A DNA stretch of 64,000 nucleotides from FW021-bin31 sp964478125 (GCA_964478125.1 CAYZGR010000005.1:34403-98402), one strand, 5' to 3'. Positions 34,458-43,714 are shown, counted from the first letter of the stretch. The notes: generated from the sequence alone by a model not told the origin. Translations and numbers: made by a program.

Positions 34458-35039
34458 ATGAAAAAGGATAAAAGCAATGCTATGGAGGATAAAGAACAGT
34501 ATACCCAGAACGAGGCAGAAGATCATGAAATGATCGGAAATGCACAGGAAGAAGAGAAAGAAGAGACTCCTGAAGAAGAAACGGAATCTTCCGAAGAAAA
34601 ATCTGAAAAGGGAGAGCTGGAAGAATTGCGTAATAAATACCTGCGTCTGGTGGCAGAGTTTGATAATTATAGAAAGCGGGTCGCCCGCGAAAGAATTGAA
34701 CTGACGCAAACCGCGGAAAAAGATGTAGTGGTATCCCTTTTGGATATTTTGGATGATGCCGACCGGGCAGAGGGGCAGATGGAGAAGACCGATGATATAG
34801 GTGCGGTTCATGAAGGAGCGCTATTGATATTCAATAAACTACGTAAGACATTGAAGTCTAAGGGTTTGAAAGAGATGGAAAGTCTCCATGGTGATTTTGA
34901 TGCCGAGCTGCAAGAGGCTATTGCAGAAGTACCTGCTCCTTCAAAAGACCTGAAAGGAAAAGTAATAGATATTATTCAAAAGGGGTATTACCTGAACGAT
35001 AAAATCATTAGGCATGCCAAGGTAGTAGTTGGCAAATGA
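34458..35039 (+). CDS. grpE: Nucleotide exchange factor GrpE
   Basis: GrpE drives ADP release from DnaK. The 193-residue protein has an acidic, disordered N-terminus (about 1-50), a coiled coil with LRLVAEFDNYRKRVARER near 59-76, and the C-terminal beta domain ending KGYYLNDKIIRHAKVVVG, all typical. It is 15 bases ahead of dnaJ. dnaK is not adjacent. No HrcA/CIRCE-type inverted repeat was seen in the 181 bases upstream. Confidence 0.97.
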   Translation: MKKDKSNAMEDKEQYTQNEAEDHEMIGNAQEEEKEETPEEETESSEEKSEKGELEELRNKYLRLVAEFDNYRKRVARERIELTQTAEKDVVVSLLDILDDADRAEGQMEKTDDIGAVHEGALLIFNKLRKTLKSKGLKEMESLHGDFDAELQEAIAEVPAPSKDLKGKVIDIIQKGYYLNDKIIRHAKVVVGK

Positions 35040-35054
35040 GGAAATTTTTGAAGT

Positions 35055-36209
35055 ATGACAAAAAGAGATTATTACGAAGTTTTGGGCATCTCTAAAGGAG
35101 CCAACCAAACGGAAATTAAAAAAGCTTACCGTAAGGTGGCCATGAAGTATCACCCTGACCGTAACCCGGGGGATAAAGAGGCAGAAGAAAAATTCAAGGA
35201 AGCAGCCGAAGCTTATGAAGTGTTGAGTAATCCTGATAAACGCAGTCAGTATGATCGTTTTGGTCATGCAGGGATGAGCGGTGCAGGTGGTTTTGGAGAT
35301 GGCGGAATGCGTATGGAAGACATCTTCTCCAATTTTGGAGATATTTTTGGAGATGACATCTTTAGCAGCTTTTTTGGAGGAGGCCGCTCTGCCGGGGGAC
35401 AACGTTCGGCGAGAGGGATGAGAGGGTCCAATCTTCGCATAAGATTGAAATTGAATTACCAGGAAATTGCGAAAGGCGTAACCAAAAAGATCAAAGTAAA
35501 AAAGTATTCCCACTGTTCCCAATGTGGTGGAAATGGAGCAAAAGATCGCTCTTCTTTCCAGACTTGCGGCACTTGTGGCGGGACGGGACAGGTACGCAAG
35601 GTGTCTCAAACCTTTTTAGGGCAGATGCAGACCGTAGTCACCTGTTCTGCCTGTAATGGGCAGGGAACGATCATTACTGCCAAGTGTGGCAATTGCCATG
35701 GATCCGGAAGGACTTACGGCGAAGAGACCGTTTCTATAGATATTCCTGCCGGAGTAGAAGAGGGCATGCAATTGAGCCTCAGCGGCAAGGGGAATGCCGG
35801 AGAAAGAGGCGGGATGAATGGAGACCTGATCGTTTTGATAGAGGAAGATCCGCATCCTCTTCTTCAAAGGGAGGGCATGAACGTGGCTTATGATCTCCAT
35901 ATCTCCATCCCCGACGCCATTTTTGGCAATAAAATAGAAGTCCCTACTATTGAAGGGCATGCTAAAATTAATGTACCTGCAGGTACCCAGAGTGGAAAGA
36001 TCTTTCGTCTGAAAGGGAAAGGTTTTCCGGCGGTTCAAAGTTATGAGAAGGGAGATGAATTGATCCGGGTGAACGTGTGGACTCCCCAAAACCTGGATGC
36101 GGAAGAGAAAGAAGCCATTGAGAAGTTGAGGACCTCTGAAAACTTTAAGCCCAGGCCGGGAAAATCTGAAAAGAATTTTTTTGATAAAATAAAGGATGTT
36201 TTCAGCTAA
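35055..36209 (+). CDS. dnaJ: Chaperone DnaJ
   Basis: A complete type I Hsp40 of 384 residues. The J domain (about 1-70) contains the HPD motif in KYHPDRNPGD that stimulates DnaK; a Gly/Phe-rich region follows to about 125; the zinc domain has all four CxxCxGxG repeats (CSQCGGNG, CGTCGGTG, CSACNGQG, CGNCHGSG) between about 155 and 220; and the substrate-binding C-terminal domain completes it. It is translated from the same message as grpE and converges on the vWA gene. Confidence 0.98.
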   Translation: MTKRDYYEVLGISKGANQTEIKKAYRKVAMKYHPDRNPGDKEAEEKFKEAAEAYEVLSNPDKRSQYDRFGHAGMSGAGGFGDGGMRMEDIFSNFGDIFGDDIFSSFFGGGRSAGGQRSARGMRGSNLRIRLKLNYQEIAKGVTKKIKVKKYSHCSQCGGNGAKDRSSFQTCGTCGGTGQVRKVSQTFLGQMQTVVTCSACNGQGTIITAKCGNCHGSGRTYGEETVSIDIPAGVEEGMQLSLSGKGNAGERGGMNGDLIVLIEEDPHPLLQREGMNVAYDLHISIPDAIFGNKIEVPTIEGHAKINVPAGTQSGKIFRLKGKGFPAVQSYEKGDELIRVNVWTPQNLDAEEKEAIEKLRTSENFKPRPGKSEKNFFDKIKDVFS

Positions 36210-36253
36210 AGGTTGTTGCGGACGTCCTGTTATATGATTTGATGGGATAAGCC

Positions 36254-38011
36254 TTATCTCTTGTGTTGTTTTTTTGCCTGCCGGAGCATTTTTAGGTAGT
36301 CTTCATAGACGGCGGGAATTATACTTTCTTTAGCCCTTCTCGCGATTTTTTTTGATAAGGCAAAGTTTCCTTGACCGACATACTTGGACTGCTGGAGGAG
36401 CATACCAAAAAGTGCCACCGAAGCCCCAAATCGCCAGTCGGCATTTTTATTTTTAAAGGCCGAGACTTTTTTTCGAACCGGGTATATCTGGATATATTTA
36501 TTTTGATCTTTAAGTCCTTTGTACTGTAAGATGAATGTACAAAGCAGACTGTCTTGTAAGGCCTGATCATTCCGGGGGATGAGTTCATAATAGGCGGTCA
36601 TGCGTTCCGATGCATGCACTTCTTTTCCGGGAATCAAAAAATGATCAGTGAAATAAGATAAGGTTTTATTTCCGCCCGAATCATAACCGATGAGCCGGAA
36701 GGCTTTTATGCGGTTGGGATTAAAAATTGTTTTGAGGATGGCATCTCTTGCAGTAATGAACTTCTTCTGATCATAATTCTTTCCAAATAGGCGAAATGCA
36801 GCTTCCTTGTTATCCAGGTAGGCAAAGGTTCCTTGTCCCCAGTGTGCCAGTGTCTCAAGTTTTGAATCTTTATAATTGCCGCTTCCAACCCCTATACAGG
36901 TGATACTTATACCCCATTTCCGGTAGCGGGTGATCATGGACTCCATTTCCCTGTCGCTTGTTTTCCCGACATTGAAATCACCATCGGTGGCCAGGATAAC
37001 CCGGTTGTTTCCATTGGGAATATAATGTTCTTTAGCAATCTTAAAAGCTTTTTCAATGCCCCGGCTGCCTGCAGTAGTGCCGCCCGCCTGTAAGTGATTA
37101 ATGACTTCCCGTATCTTTTGCTTTTCTGTCCCCGGCGTTGGAGAAAGTACCAGACGGGCCTTTTCGGTATAAGCTACAATGGCCAATGTGTCTTTACGGG
37201 TGAGTTGTTCCACCAATTGATTAAAAGCTATTTTTAACAACGGAAGTCTGTCGGGTTGGCTCATGGATCCTGAAATATCAATAAGCAACACCATATTTCC
37301 CGGGCGAGATAACGAATCCGGTTTTTTTTCAGATTGTACGGCTACCCGCATGAGCCAATGACCCGGATGCCACGGACAGGTAGCAAGATCGGCATAGGCA
37401 TCAAGGGGACGACCGGGATAGATCGCCGGTAGGGAATCATGAAAAGAGAAGTGGTTTAATAGCTCGCCTATACGAACACTTGATGGAGGGACCTTTTTAT
37501 TTTGATTCATGAACCTCCGGAGGTTGTTGTAAGAGGCCTGACTGCTGTTTAAGGTAAAAGCGGAATAAGGGATTTTCAAGGTTTCAATGAATCGATGTTC
37601 TTCTTTCTTTTTATAGGTTTCCTCTTTGTATGCTTTAATGGCATTTGAGAAGAAAGATGAGGTGAGGTTTCTGCTTTGGTACGAGTTGGAAACGGTGTCA
37701 GGAGCGGAACCTTGGTCAGGCTGCAGAAAAAGGGTGAGGAATTCCTGCCGGGAGGGAATGTGCAAATGAAGACTTTTGTATAAGGGATGTATAATCTGTA
37801 GTACTGTATCCTCCGGTCTGGTTTTAATGAGAAATTGACCGTCTGAATGGCTTGATGTGGAATCTGAGGAAGTGCGAAGCAGCACATCAGAGATTGCAGT
37901 AGCCGTATTTTTGTTGAGGATGATCCCTTTTAGCAGTTGTGCCTGCCCTGTAGCGCTGAAGCTCGAAAAAAGCAACAGAAGAATAAGTTGATATAGAAGT
38001 GGCGACTTCAA
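36254..38011 (-). CDS. YfbK-type von Willebrand factor A protein
   Basis: A 585-residue secreted protein. A signal peptide (about 1-24) is followed by a carboxypeptidase-regulatory-like Ig domain (about 26-100), then the vWA-preceding domain with SQASYNNLRRFMNQNKKVPP (about 157-176), then a vWA domain whose MIDAS motif DISGSMS starts at Asp245, and a C-terminal DUF3520-like region ending in Lys/Arg. This is the YfbK/YfbL layout with an added N-terminal domain. It probably binds a protein partner through a metal ion in the envelope. The partner is unknown. Confidence 0.88.
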   Translation of the reverse strand: MKSPLLYQLILLLLFSSFSATGQAQLLKGIILNKNTATAISDVLLRTSSDSTSSHSDGQFLIKTRPEDTVLQIIHPLYKSLHLHIPSRQEFLTLFLQPDQGSAPDTVSNSYQSRNLTSSFFSNAIKAYKEETYKKKEEHRFIETLKIPYSAFTLNSSQASYNNLRRFMNQNKKVPPSSVRIGELLNHFSFHDSLPAIYPGRPLDAYADLATCPWHPGHWLMRVAVQSEKKPDSLSRPGNMVLLIDISGSMSQPDRLPLLKIAFNQLVEQLTRKDTLAIVAYTEKARLVLSPTPGTEKQKIREVINHLQAGGTTAGSRGIEKAFKIAKEHYIPNGNNRVILATDGDFNVGKTSDREMESMITRYRKWGISITCIGVGSGNYKDSKLETLAHWGQGTFAYLDNKEAAFRLFGKNYDQKKFITARDAILKTIFNPNRIKAFRLIGYDSGGNKTLSYFTDHFLIPGKEVHASERMTAYYELIPRNDQALQDSLLCTFILQYKGLKDQNKYIQIYPVRKKVSAFKNKNADWRFGASVALFGMLLQQSKYVGQGNFALSKKIARRAKESIIPAVYEDYLKMLRQAKKQHKR

Positions 38012-38196
38012 GGGATACTTTAATTAATCTAAAAAAATAAAAATACGTATTTAGGCAAGTAAAATGAAATATTGATAGCTTTTTTGAACCGGAGGAGATG
38101 GGTTATTCAGCAGTAAAAGATAAGACTGCGGAAGAACGCTGAGTAGGGAATGACCGGAGGAATACGTGTAAAATGTTGAATATCAAGGAAAAGCTG

Positions 38197-38268
38197 TACC
38201 GCGTACGGGAGTCGAACCCGTCCTTCCTCCGTGAAAGAGAGGCGTCTTAGCCGATTGACCAACGCGGC
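38197..38268 (-). tRNA. tRNA-Glu (anticodon TTC)
   Basis: A 72-base cloverleaf on the minus strand. The acceptor stem pairs GCCGCGT with ACGCGGT (first pair G-U). A D arm with GG in the loop, an anticodon stem CCTCT/GGAGG around loop CTTTCAC (anticodon TTC), and a T arm ACGGG-TTCGACT-CCCGT follow. The discriminator is A and CCA is not encoded. The loop and stem resemble E. coli tRNA-Glu. The rest of the 389-base gap between the vWA gene and gapA holds only the gapA promoter region. Confidence 0.93.
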
Positions 38269-38367
38269 AGACCTTATTTTGAGGGTGCAAATTTAAGCAC
38301 TAACTCTTTACCCGCAAAAAAAAGTTTAAAAGAAAGGGAATTTCCGTGGTGAAGTATTAAATTTGCA

Positions 38368-38375
38368 ACTTTAGT
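38368..38375 (+). promoter_or_regulatory. Promoter -7 element (TAAATTTG) for gapA-pgk
   Basis: A TAnnTTTG match 25 bases before the gapA ATG. The -33 region offers only TTTCC at a slightly long spacing, so the upstream box is uncertain. Confidence 0.45.
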
Positions 38376-38400
38376 ACAATTAAAATGTTCATTTAATACT

Positions 38401-39411
38401 ATGGGAGATTTAAATATAGCCATTAATGGCTTTGGCCGTATAGGAAGGCTTTCCTTCCGGGCCCTGCAAGAAAAAGAAGGTGTACGGGTTGTTGCAATTA
38501 ACGATTTAACGGATACAACCACCTTAGCTCATTTATTGAAGCATGATTCCGCACATGGAAAATTTGACGCCGAGGTTTCTCATGATGAAAATAATATAAT
38601 CGTAAACGGTCATTCAATTAGAATATTAAAAGAAAAGGATCCTGCACAGCTTCCCTGGGAAGAGTTGAAAGTAGATGTGGTTTTAGAGTCTACCGGATTA
38701 TTCAGAGATAAAGAAAAAGCCGGTCTTCATCTGAAAGCCGGAGCCAAAAAAGTGATCATTTCTGCTCCCGGAAAAGGAGTAAAAACGGTTGTTCTGGGAG
38801 TGAATGAGGAGGATCTAAAACCGGAAGATACTATTGTATCCAATGCCTCCTGTACCACAAATTGCCTGGCTCCAATGGTGAAAGTTTTGGATGATGCCTT
38901 TGGCATTGAGAGCGGATTGATGGCTACCATCCATGCCTATACTGCGGATCAGCGGTTGCAGGATGCTCCCCATAAGGATTTGCGACGCGCCAGAGCTGCC
39001 GCAGTGAATATTATCCCTACTACCACCGGCGCTGCAGAGGCCGTTACACAGGTCATGCCTCATTTGAAAGGGAAGTTGACGGGAATTGCCTACAGAGTTC
39101 CCGTAATCACCGGTTCTATCACCGATTTTACCATTAAAGTAAAAAGAGGCGTTACGGTAGAAGAAGTAAATGCAGCTCTTAAAAAGGCAGCGGAGGGTTC
39201 CATGAAGCATGTTTTACAGTATTCTGAGGAGCCGCTCGTTTCTACGGATATTGTTTCCAATCCGCATTCCTGTATTTTTGATGCCGGAATGACTACCATC
39301 AACGATGAGGATAACACGCTGGTAAAAGTAGTAGGATGGTATGATAATGAAAGTGGTTATTCCAATAGAATCGCCGATCTGTTAGAAAAGATCGGGAAAA
39401 TTTCTCATTAA
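38401..39411 (+). CDS. gapA: Glyceraldehyde-3-phosphate dehydrogenase, type I
   Basis: This enzyme catalyses the NAD-dependent oxidation and phosphorylation of glyceraldehyde-3-phosphate in glycolysis, and the reverse in gluconeogenesis. The 336 residues begin with the NAD-binding motif INGFGRIGR and carry the active-site motif SNASCTTNCLAP with catalytic Cys151, the catalytic His in ATIHAYTADQ, and the C-terminal WYDNESGYSNR. Asp35-type NAD specificity (AINDLTDT) is kept. pgk follows after 16 bases, so the two consecutive glycolytic enzymes are co-transcribed. Confidence 0.98.
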   Translation: MGDLNIAINGFGRIGRLSFRALQEKEGVRVVAINDLTDTTTLAHLLKHDSAHGKFDAEVSHDENNIIVNGHSIRILKEKDPAQLPWEELKVDVVLESTGLFRDKEKAGLHLKAGAKKVIISAPGKGVKTVVLGVNEEDLKPEDTIVSNASCTTNCLAPMVKVLDDAFGIESGLMATIHAYTADQRLQDAPHKDLRRARAAAVNIIPTTTGAAEAVTQVMPHLKGKLTGIAYRVPVITGSITDFTIKVKRGVTVEEVNAALKKAAEGSMKHVLQYSEEPLVSTDIVSNPHSCIFDAGMTTINDEDNTLVKVVGWYDNESGYSNRIADLLEKIGKISH

Positions 39412-39427
39412 CCCCTCATATCTGTTT

Positions 39428-40630
39428 ATGGCTGAAATACATTCTTTCTCCTTTGCAGGGAAAAAGGCGTTGATACGCGTAGACTTTAATGTTCCTCTTG
39501 ATGACGAGCTGAATATTACCGATGATACCCGTATCCGGGCAGCGCTTCCGACGATCAGGCTCATTTTGTCTGAAAATGGATCGGTTATTTTGATGTCTCA
39601 TCTGGGACGGCCCAAATCCGGACCGGAGGACCGTTTTTCTTTAAAACATGTGGTCCCTCATTTATCGGAATTGCTTGGCCTGCAGGTGAAGTTCTGTCCG
39701 GATTGCATAGGCCCAAAAGCTGAAAAGGCAGTTGCCGAGCTACAATCCGGCGAGGTACTTTTACTAGAGAATTTGCGTTTTCATCCCGAAGAAAAGAAAG
39801 GGGATACGCATTTTGCCAAAGCCCTCTCCAGGCTTGGAGACGTATATATAAATGATGCCTTTGGCACCGCCCATCGCGCCCATGCTTCTACAGCTGTAGT
39901 TGCGCAGTATTTTGAGCCATCACAAAAGATGTTTGGTTTATTGATGGAGAAAGAGATTAAAAATGCCGGTAAAGTATTAAATCATTCTGAAAAGCCGTTT
40001 ACCGCTATCCTGGGGGGGGCCAAGGTATCGGATAAGATCCTGATCATTGAGAATCTTTTGGATAAGGTGCAAAACATGATCATTGGAGGAGGGATGGCTT
40101 ATACCTTTTTGAAAGCAAAGGGTAAAGAAATAGGAAGCTCACTTTGCGAAGATGATAAGCTGGATCTGGCCCGGAACCTTCTTAAAAAGGCCGGGGAGAA
40201 GAATGTGAACCTTTTATTGCCGGTTGATTCGGTTATTGCGGATGCCTTCTCAGCAGATGCCAATACCCGGCAGGTAAGTAATGATGAGATCCCTGCCGAA
40301 GGAGGCTGGATGGGATTGGATATTGGCGATAAATCTGTGGAACTCTTTAAAAGCGTGATTGAAGATTCCAAGACCATCTTATGGAACGGCCCTATGGGAG
40401 TATTTGAAATAAAGACTTTTCAGGAAGGGACAATAGCCGTTGCCCGGTCGGTAGCCGTGGCTACGGACTCGGGGGCCTTTTCGCTCATCGGAGGAGGAGA
40501 CTCCGTTGCGGCGGTTAACCGGTTCAATCTGGCCGATCGCATCAGTTATGTTTCTACCGGAGGGGGGGCTTTACTGGAATATTTTGAGGGAAAGAAGCTA
40601 CCGGGAATTGCAGCCATAAAGGAAGGATGA
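39428..40630 (+). CDS. pgk: Phosphoglycerate kinase
   Basis: Transfers phosphate from 1,3-bisphosphoglycerate to ADP. The 400-residue protein has the RVDFNVPLDD signature (about residues 14-23), the substrate-binding SHLGRPK motif near 57, ILGGAKVSDKI near 196-206 and the C-terminal GGGDSVAAVNRF hinge segment. Length is standard. The gene contains a run of eight G at 40012-40019, in frame here. It ends with a strong terminator shared with the convergent mltD-like gene. Confidence 0.98.
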   Translation: MAEIHSFSFAGKKALIRVDFNVPLDDELNITDDTRIRAALPTIRLILSENGSVILMSHLGRPKSGPEDRFSLKHVVPHLSELLGLQVKFCPDCIGPKAEKAVAELQSGEVLLLENLRFHPEEKKGDTHFAKALSRLGDVYINDAFGTAHRAHASTAVVAQYFEPSQKMFGLLMEKEIKNAGKVLNHSEKPFTAILGGAKVSDKILIIENLLDKVQNMIIGGGMAYTFLKAKGKEIGSSLCEDDKLDLARNLLKKAGEKNVNLLLPVDSVIADAFSADANTRQVSNDEIPAEGGWMGLDIGDKSVELFKSVIEDSKTILWNGPMGVFEIKTFQEGTIAVARSVAVATDSGAFSLIGGGDSVAAVNRFNLADRISYVSTGGGALLEYFEGKKLPGIAAIKEG

Positions 40631-40675
40631 TGCTTTTTGCTCTTCCTTTATAATTATAGTAAGGCATATGGATAT

Positions 40676-40712
40676 AAAAAAGCACCCCACTTAATAAAGG
40701 GGGTGCTTTTTT
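40676..40712. terminator. Bidirectional rho-independent terminator
   Basis: AGCACCCC (40681-40688) pairs with GGGGTGCT (40700-40707), flanked by A and T runs. It serves pgk on the plus strand and the transglycosylase gene on the minus strand. Confidence 0.9.
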
Positions 40713-40747
40713 ATAGAATAGGAAAGATTTGCATCTATCCTGAGCCC

Positions 40748-41920
40748 TTATTCCTGATTCAAATTTTCTTTTTGATTATTATTCTGGGCCATAAGTGATA
40801 TGGATTCATTCAATATCTTGTTTTGATTGGCCTTGAATAAGATCATTTTGTCTGCAGGAAGGAATAAATTGTGTGTTTTACTGAAATCGTTGGATAATTT
40901 GTCGATCAGCCCCGGATTAAGTTGCTCCAGCTGCATCAGATCCATGGAAATATATTTTGCGACAACTGCCAGGCTGTATTTTCCGGAAATAGAGATATTG
41001 GCCAGGGGTTGGTCAATAGGAGCGAAATTATGATTTTCGATTAATCCCAGCTGTATATCATTTTTGTCTACGCCAAAGAAATTGGCAAAGCGATCCATAA
41101 TATAGGATGTCGCCAGGAATTTCATCACATGCTTTTGAGATTCATGTGGAAGGTAGCTTTTCAGATCCCAGAAGTTATTGCTGCCACTTGAAGTAATGGC
41201 TTGCTGTACTTTACCCGGACCGCAATTATAAGCTGCTATCACAAGCATCCAATTGCCGAACATGGCATGCAGCTCTGAGAGGTATTTAGCTGCGGCTACT
41301 GTCGATTTATACAGATCTTTCCGATCATCCTGATGTGAATTTACTTTCAAACCAAGCAATCTGGCTGTGGAAGCCATGAATTGCCATGTTCCTACGGCAC
41401 CTACCCGGGAACGTGCATGGCTATTGAGTCCTGATTCGATTACCGCCAGGTATTTGAGATTTTCGGGGAGTCCGAATTGATCAAATACCTTTGCCATTAC
41501 AGAGAAATAAGGCGAAGATTTAGCCTGGATGTGGTGTAAATGCTTGTTATTGGCCAGATAATAGTTCCGGATGAAGGTTTCTACCTGTGCTTTTATTTCT
41601 CCTGATAGTTTCTGTGATCCCAAACCTGATAATAAGGGAGACTGCAGACGTGAATAATGGGGTACAGAAGCATATTTGTTAGCATGATATGCAACCGGAA
41701 CAGCAACGGGAGATAATTCTATAACGGTACTGTCTTTATTATTGGCGCTGAAATGAGAAGAATCTTTTCGGCCCATCTGTGTGGCCTGCATTTTTTTCAT
41801 CTTTGGACCTTGAGCCCGGCTTTGCTGAACTTGTCCTAAAAGAGAGCCCAGCACAGTTAGAGCAACGAGGGTTCTTTGCATGCGTCTTTTGTTTAATTCA
41901 GAATTAGAAGGACATACCAT
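40748..41920 (-). CDS. MltD-like lytic transglycosylase
   Basis: A 390-residue secreted enzyme that cleaves peptidoglycan between MurNAc and GlcNAc. After a signal peptide (either Met1 or Met14, cleavage near SRAQG), an SLT domain spans about 130-270 with catalytic Glu162 in YLAVIESGLNSHARS, then GAVGTWQFM and AAYNCGPGKVQQAI motifs. The C-terminal part (about 310-370) resembles a single degenerate LysM repeat, which would bind the wall. AGAAGGA sits right before Met1. This layout is close to MltD of proteobacteria. Confidence 0.93.
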   Translation of the reverse strand: MVCPSNSELNKRRMQRTLVALTVLGSLLGQVQQSRAQGPKMKKMQATQMGRKDSSHFSANNKDSTVIELSPVAVPVAYHANKYASVPHYSRLQSPLLSGLGSQKLSGEIKAQVETFIRNYYLANNKHLHHIQAKSSPYFSVMAKVFDQFGLPENLKYLAVIESGLNSHARSRVGAVGTWQFMASTARLLGLKVNSHQDDRKDLYKSTVAAAKYLSELHAMFGNWMLVIAAYNCGPGKVQQAITSSGSNNFWDLKSYLPHESQKHVMKFLATSYIMDRFANFFGVDKNDIQLGLIENHNFAPIDQPLANISISGKYSLAVVAKYISMDLMQLEQLNPGLIDKLSNDFSKTHNLFLPADKMILFKANQNKILNESISLMAQNNNQKENLNQE

Positions 41921-41958
41921 TCCTTCTCGTTAGTTAACACCTGTTTTCAAATATTTTG

Positions 41959-41966
41959 CAAAGGTA
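41959..41966 (-). promoter_or_regulatory. Promoter -7 element (TACCTTTG) for mltD-like gene
   Basis: On the minus strand TACCTTTG fits TAnnTTTG, 38 bases upstream of the start codon. No -33 TTG was seen in the AT-rich upstream bases. Confidence 0.45.
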
Positions 41967-42074
41967 TTATAAATTTTAAGAATACTTCTTAAAAAGACCC
42001 TAAAATACGTCAGGATTTTGTTAAATAACGTTCATCAAAGACTTTTATGATAGAAAAAATGCTTTTTCTGTTAT

Positions 42075-42338
42075 TTATGCGCTCTCTTTTTGTGAGATGT
42101 GTTGAGGAGAAGCGGCAGTTCCCTGGTTTTGTCTGGATTCTTTCATTCCTTCTTCTATTTCTTTCTTTACGTTGGTCTTGGCATCATTAAATTCTCTGAT
42201 GCCGCGTCCCATTCCCCGCATTAACTCGGGAATCTTTTTACCTCCGAATAGAAGTACAACAACTGCAATTATAACTATCCACTCAAATCCTCCCGGCAAT
42301 TCGAATAGGAAAACCGGACTTAAAAATGCTGATGCCAT
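42075..42338 (-). CDS. tatA: Sec-independent translocase subunit TatA/E
   Basis: An 87-residue protein with one N-terminal membrane helix (about 14-33), then the hallmark hinge and amphipathic helix FGGKKIPELMRGMGRGIREF and an acidic/basic tail. TatA multimers form the pore for export of folded twin-arginine substrates. tatC is not in the window. It stands alone between the mltD-like gene and rplS. Confidence 0.93.
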   Translation of the reverse strand: MASAFLSPVFLFELPGGFEWIVIIAVVVLLFGGKKIPELMRGMGRGIREFNDAKTNVKKEIEEGMKESRQNQGTAASPQHISQKESA

Positions 42339-42374
42339 GATTCAATTAGTTTTAAAATGATAACTTATCTCAAA

Positions 42375-42402
42375 CAAAGATACGTAGAAATTGGAAAAAC
42401 AA
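42375..42402 (-). promoter_or_regulatory. Bacteroidota-type promoter for tatA
   Basis: On the minus strand TTG (42402-42400), a 17-base spacer and TATCTTTG (42382-42375). The start codon is 36 bases downstream. Confidence 0.6.
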
Positions 42403-42444
42403 TAGGGATTTAGAAAATTTATTTGGTATTTAAAAAGTTTTAAC

Positions 42445-42479
42445 AAAAAACGGAAACCGGAGCGATCCGGTTTCCGTTT
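42445..42479 (-). terminator. Rho-independent terminator of rplS
   Basis: A 13-bp stem, AAACGGAAACCGG on one side and CCGGTTTCCGTTT on the other, closes a six-base loop. Read on the minus strand it ends in a run of T. It follows the rplS stop by 27 bases. Confidence 0.9.
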
Positions 42480-42506
42480 ACCTGAAAAGTGTCACCTGTA
42501 CTATAA

Positions 42507-42863
42507 TTAAACTCTTTTTTCTCTGATTCTTGCAGATTTTCCCGAACGTTCACGCAGGTAATATAGCTTGGCGCGACGTACTTTCCCTATTTTATTGACT
42601 TTTATGGCATCGATATGTGGCGAATACAGTGGGAATACACGTTCCACCCCTATGCCGTTTGATATTTTTCTAACGGTAAAGGTAGCGGTGCGTCCCCTGC
42701 CCTGTCGTTTGATAACGTCTCCACGGAAAGACTGGATCCTTTCTTTATTTCCTTCTACAATCTTATAATCAACGGTGACATTATCGCCTGCTTTAAAGGT
42801 GGGAATATCTTTTTGCCGCTGATTCTCATGGAATTGATCCTGAACAAATGAAATCGGGTCCAT
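42507..42863 (-). CDS. rplS: 50S ribosomal protein L19
   Basis: A 118-residue ribosomal protein at the 30S-50S interface. The segments FKAGDNVTVDYKIVEGNKER, RIQSFRGDVIKRQGRG and VERVFPLYSPHIDAIKV are all family signatures, with the basic tail ending IREKRV. It is monocistronic here, with its own promoter and terminator; trmD and rimM, its usual partners in other phyla, are absent. Confidence 0.98.
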   Translation of the reverse strand: MDPISFVQDQFHENQRQKDIPTFKAGDNVTVDYKIVEGNKERIQSFRGDVIKRQGRGRTATFTVRKISNGIGVERVFPLYSPHIDAIKVNKIGKVRRAKLYYLRERSGKSARIREKRV

Positions 42864-42884
42864 TGGTATTTAAATTTTCGGCGG

Positions 42885-42911
42885 CAAAGTTAAGAAATAA
42901 AAACGGAACAA
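42885..42911 (-). promoter_or_regulatory. Bacteroidota-type promoter for rplS
   Basis: On the minus strand TTG (42911-42909), a short 16-base spacer and TAACTTTG (42892-42885), 21 bases before the start codon. Confidence 0.55.
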
Positions 42912-42922
42912 GAAATAAATTT

Positions 42923-43714
42923 TTAACGTGATTCCCCGGCGATGAGGACTTGTAGGCCTCTTTCCTCAAGCTGGCGGACTGTTTTAGGTGAAATTCGGCT
43001 ATCGGTAACCAGGTATTGTACTTCTTCCAAATTGCATACTTTACCGAGACCGCGTCGTCCTATTTTTGTACTGTCGGCCAGAACAACTACTTTTTGGGCA
43101 CATTCGATCATCTTTTTATCAAGCGTGGCTTCCTGAAGATTGGTAATGGAAAAGCCAAATTGAAGATCGATGCCATCTACTCCAAGAAACAGGATGCCAC
43201 AGGAAATATCGGATAAGGTGCGTTCTGCATTCTCGCCTGCTACGGAAGAAGAATTAGGCCGGATCAATCCGCCCAACTGAAATACCGTTAGATTGGGACG
43301 ATTAGAAAGTTCCAGTGTGACCTTTACCGCCGGTGTAATAACGGTTAGCGGGCGGGCGGGATGCAGGGCCTGCGCCATTGTAAAGGCTGTTGTACCGGAA
43401 CCTATAATAATGGAGTCGTTGTCTCCAATAAGAGAAAGTGCGGCCCGGGCAATTTGAGACTTTTCGGCGGAATGTATTAACTCTTTTTCATTAATGGGCC
43501 TTTCTATAATATAGGGGTTGGTTAAGGAGGCTCCGCCTTTCGTTCTGAACAACAGGCTTTTTTCTTCTAATAATTTGAGGTCTTTACGTATGGTTACACC
43601 GGAGACCCCGGTAAGGTGGCTTAAGTCATCTATCATCAACCGTTCATTTTCCTGAAGCTCTTTTAGGATGAGTTCGTGGCGAATGGTGCTGTTTTTTATG
43701 GGCTTTTTGGGCAT
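42923..43714 (-). CDS. DeoR/GlpR-family transcriptional regulator
   Basis: A 263-residue repressor-type protein. The N-terminal helix-turn-helix (about residues 12-60, with LSHLTGVSGVTIRKDLKLLEEKSLLFRTKGGA in pieces typical of DeoR) is followed by a sugar-phosphate-sensing domain with IGSGTTAFTMAQAL and LFLGVDGIDLQFGFS. Regulators of this family respond to phosphorylated sugars. It diverges from the SusC/SusD-kinase locus at 43.9-61.9 kb, and phospho-sugars made by the two kinases there are plausible inducers. This link is inference from position. Confidence 0.9.
   Translation of the reverse strand: MPKKPIKNSTIRHELILKELQENERLMIDDLSHLTGVSGVTIRKDLKLLEEKSLLFRTKGGASLTNPYIIERPINEKELIHSAEKSQIARAALSLIGDNDSIIIGSGTTAFTMAQALHPARPLTVITPAVKVTLELSNRPNLTVFQLGGLIRPNSSSVAGENAERTLSDISCGILFLGVDGIDLQFGFSITNLQEATLDKKMIECAQKVVVLADSTKIGRRGLGKVCNLEEVQYLVTDSRISPKTVRQLEERGLQVLIAGESR

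Noticed and set aside
36248..36260. GATAAG-C-CTTATC palindrome between dnaJ and the vWA gene
   Set aside because: The one-base loop and lack of a T-run make it a poor terminator, and it includes the vWA stop codon; probably chance.
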